Shown here one piece after another: positions 52,268-61,493 of a stretch of DNA of 64,000 bases. The DNA lies in assembly GCA_035376985.1 (NCBI GenBank), contig DAOSSA010000001.1:62001-126000 (forward strand), given 5' to 3'. How positions within the stretch are numbered: position 1 is the stretch's first letter; every line of letters starts with the position of its first letter. The position numbers were made by a program, and so were the translations under genes. The notes beneath the pieces are model-generated. The model searched no databases, had not been told where the DNA came from, and saw only the letters and a list, made by a program, of their open reading frames with translations. Origin of the DNA: Brevifilum sp029548365 (GTDB lineage: Bacteria > Chloroflexota > Anaerolineae > Anaerolineales > Anaerolineaceae).

Positions 52268-54037
52268 TTACTCACTAAAAATTCTTTGATATGATTTGGA
52301 CGTTTGCATCAATGTCGTATGGCTGCCAATAGATACCACTTGACCCTTTCGCAGAACGACAATCAGGTCCGCCCACCTGATTTGAGATAAACGATGCGTG
52401 ATGATGAGCGTTGTGCGTCCCTGGGCCACGCGAAAGATGGCTTTCTGGATGCGGTCTTCAGTGTCTGAATCGATTGCACTGGTTGAGTCATCCAAAATCA
52501 GGATCTTTGGGGAGGTCAGGAATGCTCTGGCTAATGCTAAACGTTGCCTTTGTCCACCTGAGAGGGTTGCTCCCCGTTCGCCAATGATGGTTTCGTAACC
52601 GTTGTCAAAACTCATGATGAACTCATGTGCCTGAGCTTCTTTGGCTGCCTGAATTATCTCTTCCCGTGAAGCCTCAGGTTTGCCGAAAGCGATGTTTTCT
52701 GCAATTGATTTCGAAAAAAGAAACACGTCTTGTTCAATGATGGAAATCTGGTTTCTTAAAGCTTCAAGGTACCAATCACGAACATCAACACCGTCAATTT
52801 TGACTGTCCCGGCTTGAACATCAAATGTGCGATTGATCAGCTTGACCAGAGAAGTTTTTCCTGAGCCCGTCTGACCAACAATGGCAACTGTTTGTCCGGG
52901 TTTTATTTCGAGGGAAATGTCTTTTAAGCTCAGTTCGTCTTCGACATACCCAAAAGAGACGTTATCAAAAGAAATTGCGCCTTGGATAGGCTGAGAATAG
53001 CCTTCAACATTCTGGTCCAGGTCGTTTTCAGTATTTATTAATTCGAGGATCCTGCGCGCACCAGCAAATCCCAGAGAAATTTGGGAATAGGCAAATAAGG
53101 AGACGTTTGTTGGAAATCCCAGCAAGGAAAGGACACCAAAATACCCAATTACATCGCCAATCGTGATCAAATTTTGCTGCATGAGGTAAAGTGCATGCGC
53201 TAAACCCACGGCCGTTGTGATTCCCAGCAAAAGCAGCGGAAGAAACCGGCTTTCAACATCCCCTTGTCTGATTGATGCATCTCGGTATTCAAAAGCATTA
53301 TTACCAAATAAATCAATTTCTGCGTCTTCTTGAGCGGATGCTTTTACAATCTCAACTCCATCGATGGCTTCTGAGAGGCGGCTATTTAATGCGCCAAAAG
53401 ATTCCCGAACATCACGTGTAATCGGGTTGAGGATGCTCAGATAATGCCACAATGCAACAATGTATAAAACGATAAAAGCTATCGGCACGATTATCAACGA
53501 TGGGTGGTATGTGGGGGCAATAAATAATGGTAGGACAAGAAAGTTGATGGAACCAATGACCAGGTTGAACCCGGGGCTGAACATATAGTTGACCTCACGA
53601 ACATCATTCGTTGCACGTGCCATCAGATCGCCCACGGATTGCAGGTTATGAAAGGTCATGCTTTTCCCAAGCAAGTTGACGAATAACTCCTGTCGGACAT
53701 AACGCTCGATGTTTTGGGCGATGACCTCAAAACTGAAATTTCGCAAGAAATGCAAAAACCCACGTAAAATTTGTGAAATCGCAATGATGAGCGCGTAGCT
53801 ACCGATCGTTTGAATTGAAGGCACTGGTCGTGTAATTTCATAAAAGGCTTTGCCGATGTAAATTGGGACGACGCTTGCAAGCGCAGCATTACTCGCAGCT
53901 CCAATGATCGCTAACAGGAGCCAATGCCATTGTCTGATGGCGTGGGATAAGATCCATACGCCAGGTTTATTGTGCCTGGTTTTATACTTTGTAGTAAAAC
54001 TAAATTCTGCAACGCTTTCAATTGTTTTTACAGCCAT
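52268..54037 (-). CDS. ABC exporter half-transporter (TMD-NBD), first of a pair
   Basis: The protein has 589 residues: a six-helix exporter domain (about 30-320) and an ATPase with Walker A GQTGSGKTS, canonical signature LSGGQRQRLALAR and Walker B. Walker B is ILILDDSTSAID, with Asp replacing the catalytic Glu. So this half has a good signature but a non-catalytic Walker B, complementary to the partner, which has catalytic Glu but a degenerate signature. This fits a heterodimer with one working site. It lies 4 nt downstream of tex. Confidence 0.92.
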   Translation of the reverse strand: MAVKTIESVAEFSFTTKYKTRHNKPGVWILSHAIRQWHWLLLAIIGAASNAALASVVPIYIGKAFYEITRPVPSIQTIGSYALIIAISQILRGFLHFLRNFSFEVIAQNIERYVRQELFVNLLGKSMTFHNLQSVGDLMARATNDVREVNYMFSPGFNLVIGSINFLVLPLFIAPTYHPSLIIVPIAFIVLYIVALWHYLSILNPITRDVRESFGALNSRLSEAIDGVEIVKASAQEDAEIDLFGNNAFEYRDASIRQGDVESRFLPLLLLGITTAVGLAHALYLMQQNLITIGDVIGYFGVLSLLGFPTNVSLFAYSQISLGFAGARRILELINTENDLDQNVEGYSQPIQGAISFDNVSFGYVEDELSLKDISLEIKPGQTVAIVGQTGSGKTSLVKLINRTFDVQAGTVKIDGVDVRDWYLEALRNQISIIEQDVFLFSKSIAENIAFGKPEASREEIIQAAKEAQAHEFIMSFDNGYETIIGERGATLSGGQRQRLALARAFLTSPKILILDDSTSAIDSDTEDRIQKAIFRVAQGRTTLIITHRLSQIRWADLIVVLRKGQVVSIGSHTTLMQTSKSYQRIFSE

Positions 54038-54041
54038 TCAA

Positions 54042-56171
54042 TTATTCTTTCATTTCCAACCCAATGCGATCCCGTTCCAGATCGATTGATATTATTTTAA
54101 CTTCGATGATATCACCAACTGTGAGGTTTGTTCCCTGTTGAATTTTTGAACGATGTAGCAAACCGTCGATATTCACGCCCAGATCAACAAAAGCGCCAAA
54201 GTCAACGATATTTCGGATTGTACCCTTTATTTGCATACCCAGAGAAAGATCACTTATTGATAGAACATCATTACGCAAAATTGGTTTAGGGATGTCTTCC
54301 CGAGGATCTCTACCGGGGCGAGCAAGTTCATCTAAAATATCCAGAAGGGTCGGTAAACCAGTATTCAACTCGTTTGCCAGTTGTTTCCGGTCTTCAGTTT
54401 CTTTGAATTTCTGGATTGTTTTTTGCCAGTTTTCCGGATCGTAAACGCATGCTTGTTTGATCTTTTGAAGCACTTTTTCAGCCACAACATAGCTCTCTGG
54501 ATGAATGGCGGTAGCATCCAGCGGGTTCTCACCATTTCGGATGCGCAAAAAGCCAGCAGATTGCTCAAAGGATTTTGGACCCATTCCGGGTACTGCATGC
54601 AATGCTGAACGGTCCTGAAATGGACCATGCTCATCGCGATAGCTGATGATCCTTTCTGCCAGCACCGGTCCGATACCTGCCACATAGCTCAGTAAAGCCA
54701 CCGAAGCTGTGTTGACCTCAACGCCGACAGCGTTGACCACTGATTCGACAACCTGGTCGAGTGCTTGTGAAAGGCGTGTTTGATTTACATCGTGTTGATA
54801 TAAGCCAACGCCGATCGATTTTGGGTCAATTTTTACCAGTTCTGCAAGTGGATCCTGCACTCTGCGTGCAATTGAAACCGCTCCTCGCAGACTGACATCC
54901 AGATCTGGAAATTCCATCCGAGCCTGCTTACTGGCGCTGTAAACGCTGGCACCAGCCTCGCTTGTAATCAAGTAATGTAAGCCAGGGTATCCTTTGATTA
55001 ATTCTGCGATAAAGGTTTCGGTCTCACGAGAAGCCGTACCGTTTCCAATCACAATTAATGTTACCCGATAGGTATCAATAAGATTTTTGAGCATCATACT
55101 GGCTTCAGGCGCCCGATTTTGTGGAGGATGTGGGTAAATGGTGGTTGTCGTGAGCAGCTTTCCGGTTGGATCTACAACTGCTACTTTTGATCCGGTTCTA
55201 AAACCGGGGTCTATACCCAGGACGACATGATCAGCCAGAGGAGGTTGCGTTAACAAACCATGCAGATTTTTCGCAAAGATCCGGATTGCGTGCTCTTCTG
55301 CAAATTCAGTCAATGAGCGTCTAATATCCCGTTCAATGGCAGGTAATAATAAACGGTGTGCACCATCAGCGATTGCGATGTTGAGTACATCATAAAAATT
55401 TGACCTGATGTTGGGCGGATAAACTGATTTTATGGCTGGCAGCCAATCTCGTTCATGGATTGTAACTGCAACCTTGAGGATTTTTTCACGTTCTCCACGG
55501 TTCAATGCCAGGGTTTGATGGGGTTGGATGAGTTTTGCCCTTTGGCTGAATTGGTAATAAAGAGCATAGGTCTTGCGCTTATCGCCAGTCTCCACAACCC
55601 CTTCACTGGAAATGGTTCCAAAGGTCAAGCCTTTGACACGCACACTCTGGCGAATTGAGGCATTGTCGCTGATCCTTTCAGCGATGATATCACACGCACC
55701 AGAGATTGCTGACTGATGGTCGGGGACATCGTTATTAATATAGGGCTCCACGAAATCCTGGATTGATTTATCCATGACCGGTTGTGCGATGATTAAATCA
55801 GACAGGGTTTCTAAGCCCTTCTCCCTGGCGATCATAGCTCGAGTACGCTTTTTAGGTCGGTAGGGCAGGTATAAATCTTCTAATTCGGTGAGATTTGTTG
55901 TTGCAAGGATTTGTTCCAGCAGTGAATCCGTCAGTTTTCCCTGGGAGTTGATGGATTTGATAATTGTCTGACGGCGTTCTTCCAGATGAGTTAAGCGTGA
56001 AAAATCGGATTGAATCCTTTGAATTATCTCTTCATCAAGTCCGCCAGTAATTTCTTTGCGGTAACGGGCAATAAATGGAAGCGTATTGTTATCTTGCAGC
56101 AAAGACACGGTGTTTTCAATATTTTCGACTGGCAAATTGAGAATTTTTGCCAGTTGATTAATGATGTCCAT
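54042..56171 (-). CDS. tex: Tex family transcription accessory / S1 RNA-binding protein
   Basis: A protein of about 709 residues with the Tex N-domain (TLPFIARYRKEITGGLDEE, LYLPYRPKKRTRAMIAREKGL), a YqgF-like domain (VVLGIDPGFRTGSKVAVVD), helix-hairpin-helix (LLSYVAGIGPVLAERII, HAVPGMGPKSFEQSAGFLRI) and a C-terminal S1 domain (GTIRNIVDFGAFVDLGVNIDGLLHRS). It binds RNA and affects transcription or RNA decay. ATG 56171 begins at the family N-terminus; an upstream start at 56195 would add eight residues. It heads an operon with the ABC exporter pair. Confidence 0.94.
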   Translation of the reverse strand: MDIINQLAKILNLPVENIENTVSLLQDNNTLPFIARYRKEITGGLDEEIIQRIQSDFSRLTHLEERRQTIIKSINSQGKLTDSLLEQILATTNLTELEDLYLPYRPKKRTRAMIAREKGLETLSDLIIAQPVMDKSIQDFVEPYINNDVPDHQSAISGACDIIAERISDNASIRQSVRVKGLTFGTISSEGVVETGDKRKTYALYYQFSQRAKLIQPHQTLALNRGEREKILKVAVTIHERDWLPAIKSVYPPNIRSNFYDVLNIAIADGAHRLLLPAIERDIRRSLTEFAEEHAIRIFAKNLHGLLTQPPLADHVVLGIDPGFRTGSKVAVVDPTGKLLTTTTIYPHPPQNRAPEASMMLKNLIDTYRVTLIVIGNGTASRETETFIAELIKGYPGLHYLITSEAGASVYSASKQARMEFPDLDVSLRGAVSIARRVQDPLAELVKIDPKSIGVGLYQHDVNQTRLSQALDQVVESVVNAVGVEVNTASVALLSYVAGIGPVLAERIISYRDEHGPFQDRSALHAVPGMGPKSFEQSAGFLRIRNGENPLDATAIHPESYVVAEKVLQKIKQACVYDPENWQKTIQKFKETEDRKQLANELNTGLPTLLDILDELARPGRDPREDIPKPILRNDVLSISDLSLGMQIKGTIRNIVDFGAFVDLGVNIDGLLHRSKIQQGTNLTVGDIIEVKIISIDLERDRIGLEMKE

Positions 56172-56288
56172 TGATGATCCTGCCTGTACTGCCAAAATAA
56201 TTCGTTGGTGAAAATCTCAGAGGGGAGAATTGTAACACTATTTGATAGGGATAAATGTCACAAGATCGTGTTTTTTGAATTCTCTATA

Positions 56289-56328
56289 TTGAATTTTAAC
56301 TAAGGTACAGTTATACTATTGATAGTAT
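56289..56328 (+). promoter_or_regulatory. Promoter with overlapping palindromic operator upstream of the FCD regulator and korAB
   Basis: TTGAAT (56289-56294), a 17-nt spacer and TATACT (56312-56317) form a sigma-70 promoter. A palindrome ATACTAT-TG-ATAGTAT (56313-56328) covers the -10 box and the start region. Palindromes of this size and spacing are typical FadR/GntR-FCD operators, so autorepression by the next gene is likely. Confidence 0.65.
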
Positions 56329-56362
56329 TAATCATATTAATCTGATAAGTAAAGTGGAAACT

Positions 56363-57061
56363 ATGAGCCCTCAATCCATCGCCGATCAGCTTTCCCCATT
56401 TTTAGAGTACCTCGCCAACCACCATAATTCTGGAACTGAATTTTTACCCAGTTTAAGTGAGATCAACAAAGAAACCGGAAGAAGTGTTTCAATTCTGCGA
56501 GAAGAACTGGAAGTTGCCAAAGCACTGGGGTTAGCCGAGGTTAAACCCCGAGTTGGGATTAAATGTTTACCTTATTCCTTTACACCTGCTGTTGCAAAAA
56601 GCCTGGCTTATGCAGTCACCACAAACAAAGACATGTTCCGCCAATTTTCAGATTTGCGCAATCACATTGAAACCTCATATTGGTACCAAGCAGTCAGCAG
56701 TCTTGCAGACGATGATATCGAAACCTTGAAAAATATTGTGCAGAGGGCACAACAAAAATTACAATCAGCTCCAATTCAAATTCCGCATCCGGAACATAGT
56801 CTTTTGCATTTGACCATTTATTCCAGGTTGGACAATATTTTTGTCCAGGGGATTTTAGAAGCCTACTGGTATATCTATGAGGCTATTGGGCTAAATGTAT
56901 ATGAAGATCAGAAATATTTAGAACGAGTATGGGTTTTTCACCAGCAAATGGTCGATTCCATCGTTGAGGGAGATTACTTGTCGGGCTATCAAGCGCTGAT
57001 CGCCCACATGGACTTATTATTTCAACGAGAACAAAAAAATGTCAATGTCCTTTTCGAATAA
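56363..57061 (+). CDS. FCD-domain (GntR superfamily) transcription regulator
   Basis: The product has about 232 residues. The N-terminal 75 residues form a winged helix with FLPSLSEINKETGRSVSILREELEVAKALGLAEVKPRVGI, the GntR recognition-helix pattern. Residues 85-225 form an all-helical FCD ligand domain (FRQFSDLRNHIETSYW, HSLLHLTIYSRLDNIFVQGILEAYW), with conserved His and Asp residues for a metal. It precedes korA by 20 nt and probably controls the operon in response to an organic acid. The ATG at 56363 is preferred; a GTG at 56354 in frame is possible. Confidence 0.85.
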   Translation: MSPQSIADQLSPFLEYLANHHNSGTEFLPSLSEINKETGRSVSILREELEVAKALGLAEVKPRVGIKCLPYSFTPAVAKSLAYAVTTNKDMFRQFSDLRNHIETSYWYQAVSSLADDDIETLKNIVQRAQQKLQSAPIQIPHPEHSLLHLTIYSRLDNIFVQGILEAYWYIYEAIGLNVYEDQKYLERVWVFHQQMVDSIVEGDYLSGYQALIAHMDLLFQREQKNVNVLFE

Positions 57062-57080
57062 TTTCTAAGAAGGTGCATAA

Positions 57081-58922
57081 ATGATCGAGGAAAATCAGGT
57101 TGAAAAAACCAAGCAAGTTAATGGCAACCGTATTGTCAATGATTTTTGTTTGACGGTTTGCACGGTAAATGGGTCGGGAAGCGCCACAGCGAATAACACA
57201 CTGGTGAGATCACTCTTTCGGATGGGAATTCCTGTATCTGGAAAAAATATTTTTCCTTCGAATATCAAAGGCTTGCCGACCTGGTTTTCGATACGGGTCT
57301 CAAAGGATGGCTATCTGGGTCGGGTTGCCCATGACGATATCATTATCCAAATGAATCCGACCACATTTATGGAGGATGTTCGGTATAACTTACCAGGAGG
57401 CGTGGTATTTTATGGTGACCATATCAAATTTCCTTCCAAACAGTCCGATCTCGTTTTTTACCCCATGCCCGTTAAAAATCTGATCAAGCAAGCCAATGTT
57501 CCCAGAAATTTGCAAGATTATATGGAAAATATGATTTATGTGGGCATCGTTGCTGAAGTTTTGGGGATTAATCTGGAGGTTGTCAAAGGTGCGTTGCTAT
57601 CACAATTTCGCAATATGACATCTGTTGCTGAGTCTAACTATGAAATTGTTCTACTGGCTGGTGAGTGGGCGAAACACAATTTAGAAAAGCGTGATCGTTA
57701 TTATGTTGAGCCCATGCAACCTCTTGACGATTACATCATGACAAATGGTAACCTGGCTGGCGCCTTAGGGGCGATTTATGGCGGCTTTCACTTTTGCGGC
57801 TGGTATCCCATCACGCCTGCATCGAGCATGGTTGAATCATTGATGGCTTATGCGCCCCGTCTCAGGCAAGATCCTGAAACGAAAAAGAATAATTTTGCTA
57901 TTGTTCAAGCCGAGGATGAGCTTGCAGCCATCGGCATGGTTGTTGGTGCTGGCTGGGCAGGACTTCGAGCGATGACTTCAACATCCGGTCCGGGCATCAG
58001 TTTAATGACTGAATATATCGGTCTGGCCTATTTTTCTGAAGTACCGCTGGTTTTGTGGAATGTTCAGCGTGTTGGGCCCAGCACTGGTTTGCCAACGAGA
58101 ACCGCTCAGTGTGATCTGACATTAAATTATTTCTTGGGTCATGGAGATACCCAACAAATTGTGATCATCCCATCTTCTGTGACAGAGTGTTTTGAATTTG
58201 GTTGGAAGGCTTTCGATATTGCGGAAAAATATCAAACCCCGGTGATTGTTCTCAGCGACCTGGATCTAGGTATGAACCTGTGGATGACCAAACGGTTTGA
58301 ATACCCGGATCAACCCATCGATCGAGGGAAAATATTCTGGGAAGAAGACCTTGAGGCTTTTGAAGGTGAATGGGGGCGTTATTTAGATATTGATGATGAT
58401 GGTATCCCCTATAGAACGATCATGGGGAATGCTCATGAAAAAGCGCCATATTTTGCACGCGGAACTGGCCATGATGATTTTGGGAAATACAACGAAGACC
58501 CAGAAGTTTGGCGTTCCTTGTTGGACCGACTTAAGAAGAAAATTGAGCTGTCCAGAGCCTTTTTACCCCAACCAGTTTTTCGTAATATGCCAGATGCAGA
58601 AATCGGGTTAATTGCCATGGGGTCAACGGAGCCAGCGGTGATAGAGGCACAGGATATGTTAGCAAAAGCAGGAATACCTGCAGACTTTATGCGCATTCGT
58701 GCGCTTCCGTTTTCTGAGCAAGTTAGAGAGTTCATTCAATCACATAGAAGAAATTACGTTTTAGAGTTAAACCGAGACGGCCAGTTACACCAACTGCTTG
58801 TAATGGAAAATTGTGAGCTTGGCAAAAAGTTGATCTCGTGTGCTTATATTGATGGGCTACCGATGACAGCGAAATGGGTTGTGACCGCTGTTTGTGAGAA
58901 GGAGCAACAAGAAAATGTCTGA
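57081..58922 (+). CDS. 2-oxoacid:acceptor oxidoreductase, fused gamma-alpha subunit
   Basis: Residues 1-190 are the gamma (POR catalytic) domain with GSGSATANNTLVRSLFRMGIPVSGKNIFPSNIKGLPT. Residues 210-600 are the alpha domain with GNLAGALGAIYGGFHFCGWYPITPASSMVE, AEDELAAIGMVVGAGWAGLRAMTSTSGPGISLM and the VGPSTGLPTRTAQCDL loop. The fused layout is usual for KorA-type 2-oxoglutarate or related 2-oxoacid:ferredoxin oxidoreductases. It decarboxylates a 2-oxoacid to an acyl-CoA with reduction of ferredoxin. The exact acid is unknown. It overlaps korB by 8 nt. Confidence 0.93.
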   Translation: MIEENQVEKTKQVNGNRIVNDFCLTVCTVNGSGSATANNTLVRSLFRMGIPVSGKNIFPSNIKGLPTWFSIRVSKDGYLGRVAHDDIIIQMNPTTFMEDVRYNLPGGVVFYGDHIKFPSKQSDLVFYPMPVKNLIKQANVPRNLQDYMENMIYVGIVAEVLGINLEVVKGALLSQFRNMTSVAESNYEIVLLAGEWAKHNLEKRDRYYVEPMQPLDDYIMTNGNLAGALGAIYGGFHFCGWYPITPASSMVESLMAYAPRLRQDPETKKNNFAIVQAEDELAAIGMVVGAGWAGLRAMTSTSGPGISLMTEYIGLAYFSEVPLVLWNVQRVGPSTGLPTRTAQCDLTLNYFLGHGDTQQIVIIPSSVTECFEFGWKAFDIAEKYQTPVIVLSDLDLGMNLWMTKRFEYPDQPIDRGKIFWEEDLEAFEGEWGRYLDIDDDGIPYRTIMGNAHEKAPYFARGTGHDDFGKYNEDPEVWRSLLDRLKKKIELSRAFLPQPVFRNMPDAEIGLIAMGSTEPAVIEAQDMLAKAGIPADFMRIRALPFSEQVREFIQSHRRNYVLELNRDGQLHQLLVMENCELGKKLISCAYIDGLPMTAKWVVTAVCEKEQQENV

Positions 58923-59949
58923 TAATGTTGAAGAAACCAATTTGCTTGGATTGTCCCGCAAAGATTACCTGGGCTCACGATCCACATTATGCCCGGGATG
59001 TGGACACAATACGATCTCTGCTCAGATTATCAGGGCTTGCTTTGAGATGAGTATCCCGCCGGACCGGATCGTGAAGTTCAGCGGCATTGGATGTTCCAGC
59101 AAAAGTCCAACCTACTTCTTAGACAAATCCTTTGGTTTTAATGGATTGCACGGTCGCATGCCTTCTATGGCGCAAGGCGCAGCGTTTGCTGATGCTACGA
59201 TGAATGTTATTGGGGTTTCAGGCGATGGTGATACAGCCAGTATCGGGCTGGGGCAATTTAAACACCTGATCAGACGGAATTTGCCAATGGTTTACATCGT
59301 CGAGAACAATGGCGTTTATGGGCTGACGAAGGGTCAGTTTTCTGCGACTGCGGAAAAAGGTTTGGGTCTAAAGAATCAGGGTGTGAATCCTTTTTTACCC
59401 ATCGATATCGTAAAAGAAGCGTTAATTGCCAATGCGAGTTTCGTTGCGCGCTCTTTCGCAGGTGATCCCACGCAGGTGCGTGAGCTGCTTAAAGCCGCCC
59501 TCAGCCATCGTGGAACTGCAGTGTTAGACATTATCAGTCCCTGTGTAACCTTTAACAACCAGGATGACACATTACATTCCTACCAATGGGTCCGTCAGCA
59601 CCAGGCGCCTTTGCATGATATAACCTATGTCCCCGAGCGAAGAAGCATCATATTGGATGAATTTAAGGAGGGCGATGTCAAAGAAGTTGTTATGCATGAC
59701 GGGTCAGTTGTGGTATTAAAGAAACTAGAGAAAGATTACGACCCAACAGATAAATGGCAGGCTTTAAAAATCCTCGAGGACGAAGAAAAGAATAGCTGGT
59801 TTTTAACAGGTTTAATATATATCAATCCACAACAACCGACTTTGTTTGATTATGTAAATATTGTCGATCAACCATTAAACCGAATTACCGGTGAAGATTT
59901 ACGACCATCACCCGAGACTTTGGACACGATCAACCAGGGCATGTACTGA
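58915..59949 (+). CDS. 2-oxoacid:acceptor oxidoreductase, beta subunit (TPP-binding)
   Basis: The protein has 344 residues. CPGCGHNTISAQIIRACFE and FSGIGCSSKSP contribute [4Fe-4S] cysteines. The TPP site is GVSGDGDTASIGLGQFKH...VENNGVYGLTKGQ. A third cysteine lies in DIISPCVTFNN. It pairs with the upstream fused gamma-alpha subunit to form the KorAB enzyme. ATG 58915 (MSDNVEE) overlaps the korA stop (ATGTCTGA). A bidirectional hairpin follows its stop. Confidence 0.94.
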   Translation: MSDNVEETNLLGLSRKDYLGSRSTLCPGCGHNTISAQIIRACFEMSIPPDRIVKFSGIGCSSKSPTYFLDKSFGFNGLHGRMPSMAQGAAFADATMNVIGVSGDGDTASIGLGQFKHLIRRNLPMVYIVENNGVYGLTKGQFSATAEKGLGLKNQGVNPFLPIDIVKEALIANASFVARSFAGDPTQVRELLKAALSHRGTAVLDIISPCVTFNNQDDTLHSYQWVRQHQAPLHDITYVPERRSIILDEFKEGDVKEVVMHDGSVVVLKKLEKDYDPTDKWQALKILEDEEKNSWFLTGLIYINPQQPTLFDYVNIVDQPLNRITGEDLRPSPETLDTINQGMY

Positions 59950-59977
59950 GACACGAAATAGCTGACCAAATTTAAAT

Positions 59978-60009
59978 ACAACAGCGGAGTTGATCAGCTC
60001 CGCTGTTGT
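59978..60009. terminator. Bidirectional terminator between korB and pyk
   Basis: ACAACAGCGGAG (59978-59989) pairs perfectly with CTCCGCTGTTGT (59998-60009), 12 bp with an 8-nt loop, between convergent genes. The T-run is short on both sides. Confidence 0.75.
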
Positions 60010-60020
60010 TATAAAATGAA

Positions 60021-61469
60021 CTATATTTCTCCCAATGTATATAACAGGGCAAGATTGGGTTGCCTGAAGGCACCAACCGGGAAGCCTGATATCAAGATGA
60101 CTTTTTGACCTTTTTTAAGCTTGGTTGCGGTAGTAATAGCAGTATCCACATGTTTGAGCATTGTCTCAAGTGTATCGGCGTAAGGGACAAATATCGGTGT
60201 AACACCCCAATATAAGCCCATTTTCTGGTAAGTTCTCAATTCCGGTGTAAAGGCATAAATTGGGACATCAGGCCTGGTTTTTGACATGAGCCGTGCTGTT
60301 CTACCTGATTGAGTAAAAACGATAATTGCCTCTACGTTGCGATCGGACGCCAATTCTTTTGCTGCCCGAGTAATTGATAAAGAGTCTTTTCGTTGAGAAA
60401 GGGTAGCAAAATAATCAAACTTACTCCATTTGTTCAGGTCTTTTTCCGACTGATGAATAATGGAAGCCATCATCTGCACACTTTCTATTGGAAACTTTCC
60501 AGCCGCAGTTTCTCCTGAAAGCATGACCGCATCCGTTCCATCAAAAATTGCATTGGCGACATCTGTGGCTTCTGCCCTGGTGGGACGTGGGTTTTCAATC
60601 ATTGAATTCAACATTTGTGTCGCGGTAATGACAAGCTTGCCGTGTGCATTGGCACAGGCAATGATTTCTTTCTGTGCAATTGGTACTGCAGCAGGAGGCA
60701 TTTCAACCCCCAGGTCTCCCCGGGCAACCATGACGCCATCAGCAGCCTGCATGATGCTTTCAAGGTCTGCTAATGCTTCCGGTCGCTCCAGCTTTGCGAT
60801 AATGGGGGTCTTAACAACTTCAGAATGTTCTGTAAGGGTTTCGATTACTTCGCGTACCGTTAGAATGTCATCTGCGCTGCGGACAAATGAGATCGCGACA
60901 AGATCAACCCCTTTATTGAGTCCAAATATTAAGTCTTCACGGTCTTTTTCTGTAAAGCTTGCAGTTGTGAGGTTTGCTCCAGGCAGGTTGACGCCCTTGT
61001 TCGACTTTAACAATCCGCCCAATATAACCACAGCATCAATTCGTTCGCCGCTAATCGCCGTCACTTCCATTTCAAGGTAGCCGTCATCCAGAAGGATATG
61101 GTTTCCAGGTTGCAAACATTTATGCAGGTCTGGGATCTCAAAAGGGATGAATACATCAGCATTATCAGGGACATATGCTTTTGACGAGCTCAAAGTGACA
61201 TGATCCCCCGCTCTTAATTCCACCCCTCCTTCTGGTAACTTTCCAATCCTGAGTTTAGGCCCTTGAAGATCCTGAAGGATGGTGATTGGAACCCCCATTT
61301 CAGAAGACAGCTCGCGGATGATATCAATTTTCTTAGAATGTTCTTCGTGAGAACCATGCGAAAAATTTAGACGAGCAACGTCCATCCCGGCAAAGACCAG
61401 GGCTCGAATGGTTTCTTTAGTTTCACTGCTTGGGCCTAAAGTGCAGACGATCTTAGCGAAACGATGCAT
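60021..61469 (-). CDS. pyk: Pyruvate kinase
   Basis: A 482-residue enzyme of standard length without the extra C-terminal PEP-utiliser domain. It has KIVCTLGPSSETKETIRAL at the N-terminus, LNFSHGSHEEH, ILQDLQGPKLRIG, AKLERPEALADLESI, DGVMVARGDLGVEMP and AEATDVANAIFDGTDAVMLSGETAAGKFP with catalytic lysine and metal ligands. It forms pyruvate and ATP from PEP at the end of glycolysis. It lies 24 nt after rocD on the same strand, so it is probably part of the argF-rocD transcript. Confidence 0.95.
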   Translation of the reverse strand: MHRFAKIVCTLGPSSETKETIRALVFAGMDVARLNFSHGSHEEHSKKIDIIRELSSEMGVPITILQDLQGPKLRIGKLPEGGVELRAGDHVTLSSSKAYVPDNADVFIPFEIPDLHKCLQPGNHILLDDGYLEMEVTAISGERIDAVVILGGLLKSNKGVNLPGANLTTASFTEKDREDLIFGLNKGVDLVAISFVRSADDILTVREVIETLTEHSEVVKTPIIAKLERPEALADLESIMQAADGVMVARGDLGVEMPPAAVPIAQKEIIACANAHGKLVITATQMLNSMIENPRPTRAEATDVANAIFDGTDAVMLSGETAAGKFPIESVQMMASIIHQSEKDLNKWSKFDYFATLSQRKDSLSITRAAKELASDRNVEAIIVFTQSGRTARLMSKTRPDVPIYAFTPELRTYQKMGLYWGVTPIFVPYADTLETMLKHVDTAITTATKLKKGQKVILISGFPVGAFRQPNLALLYTLGEI

Positions 61470-61493
61470 AATGTTTTTCCTGAGAATGATCGA

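Noticed and set aside
60460..61080. Plus-strand frame of 206 codons opposite pyruvate kinase
   Set aside because: It lies wholly within the well-conserved pyk gene on the other strand and has no family resemblance; an antisense shadow.
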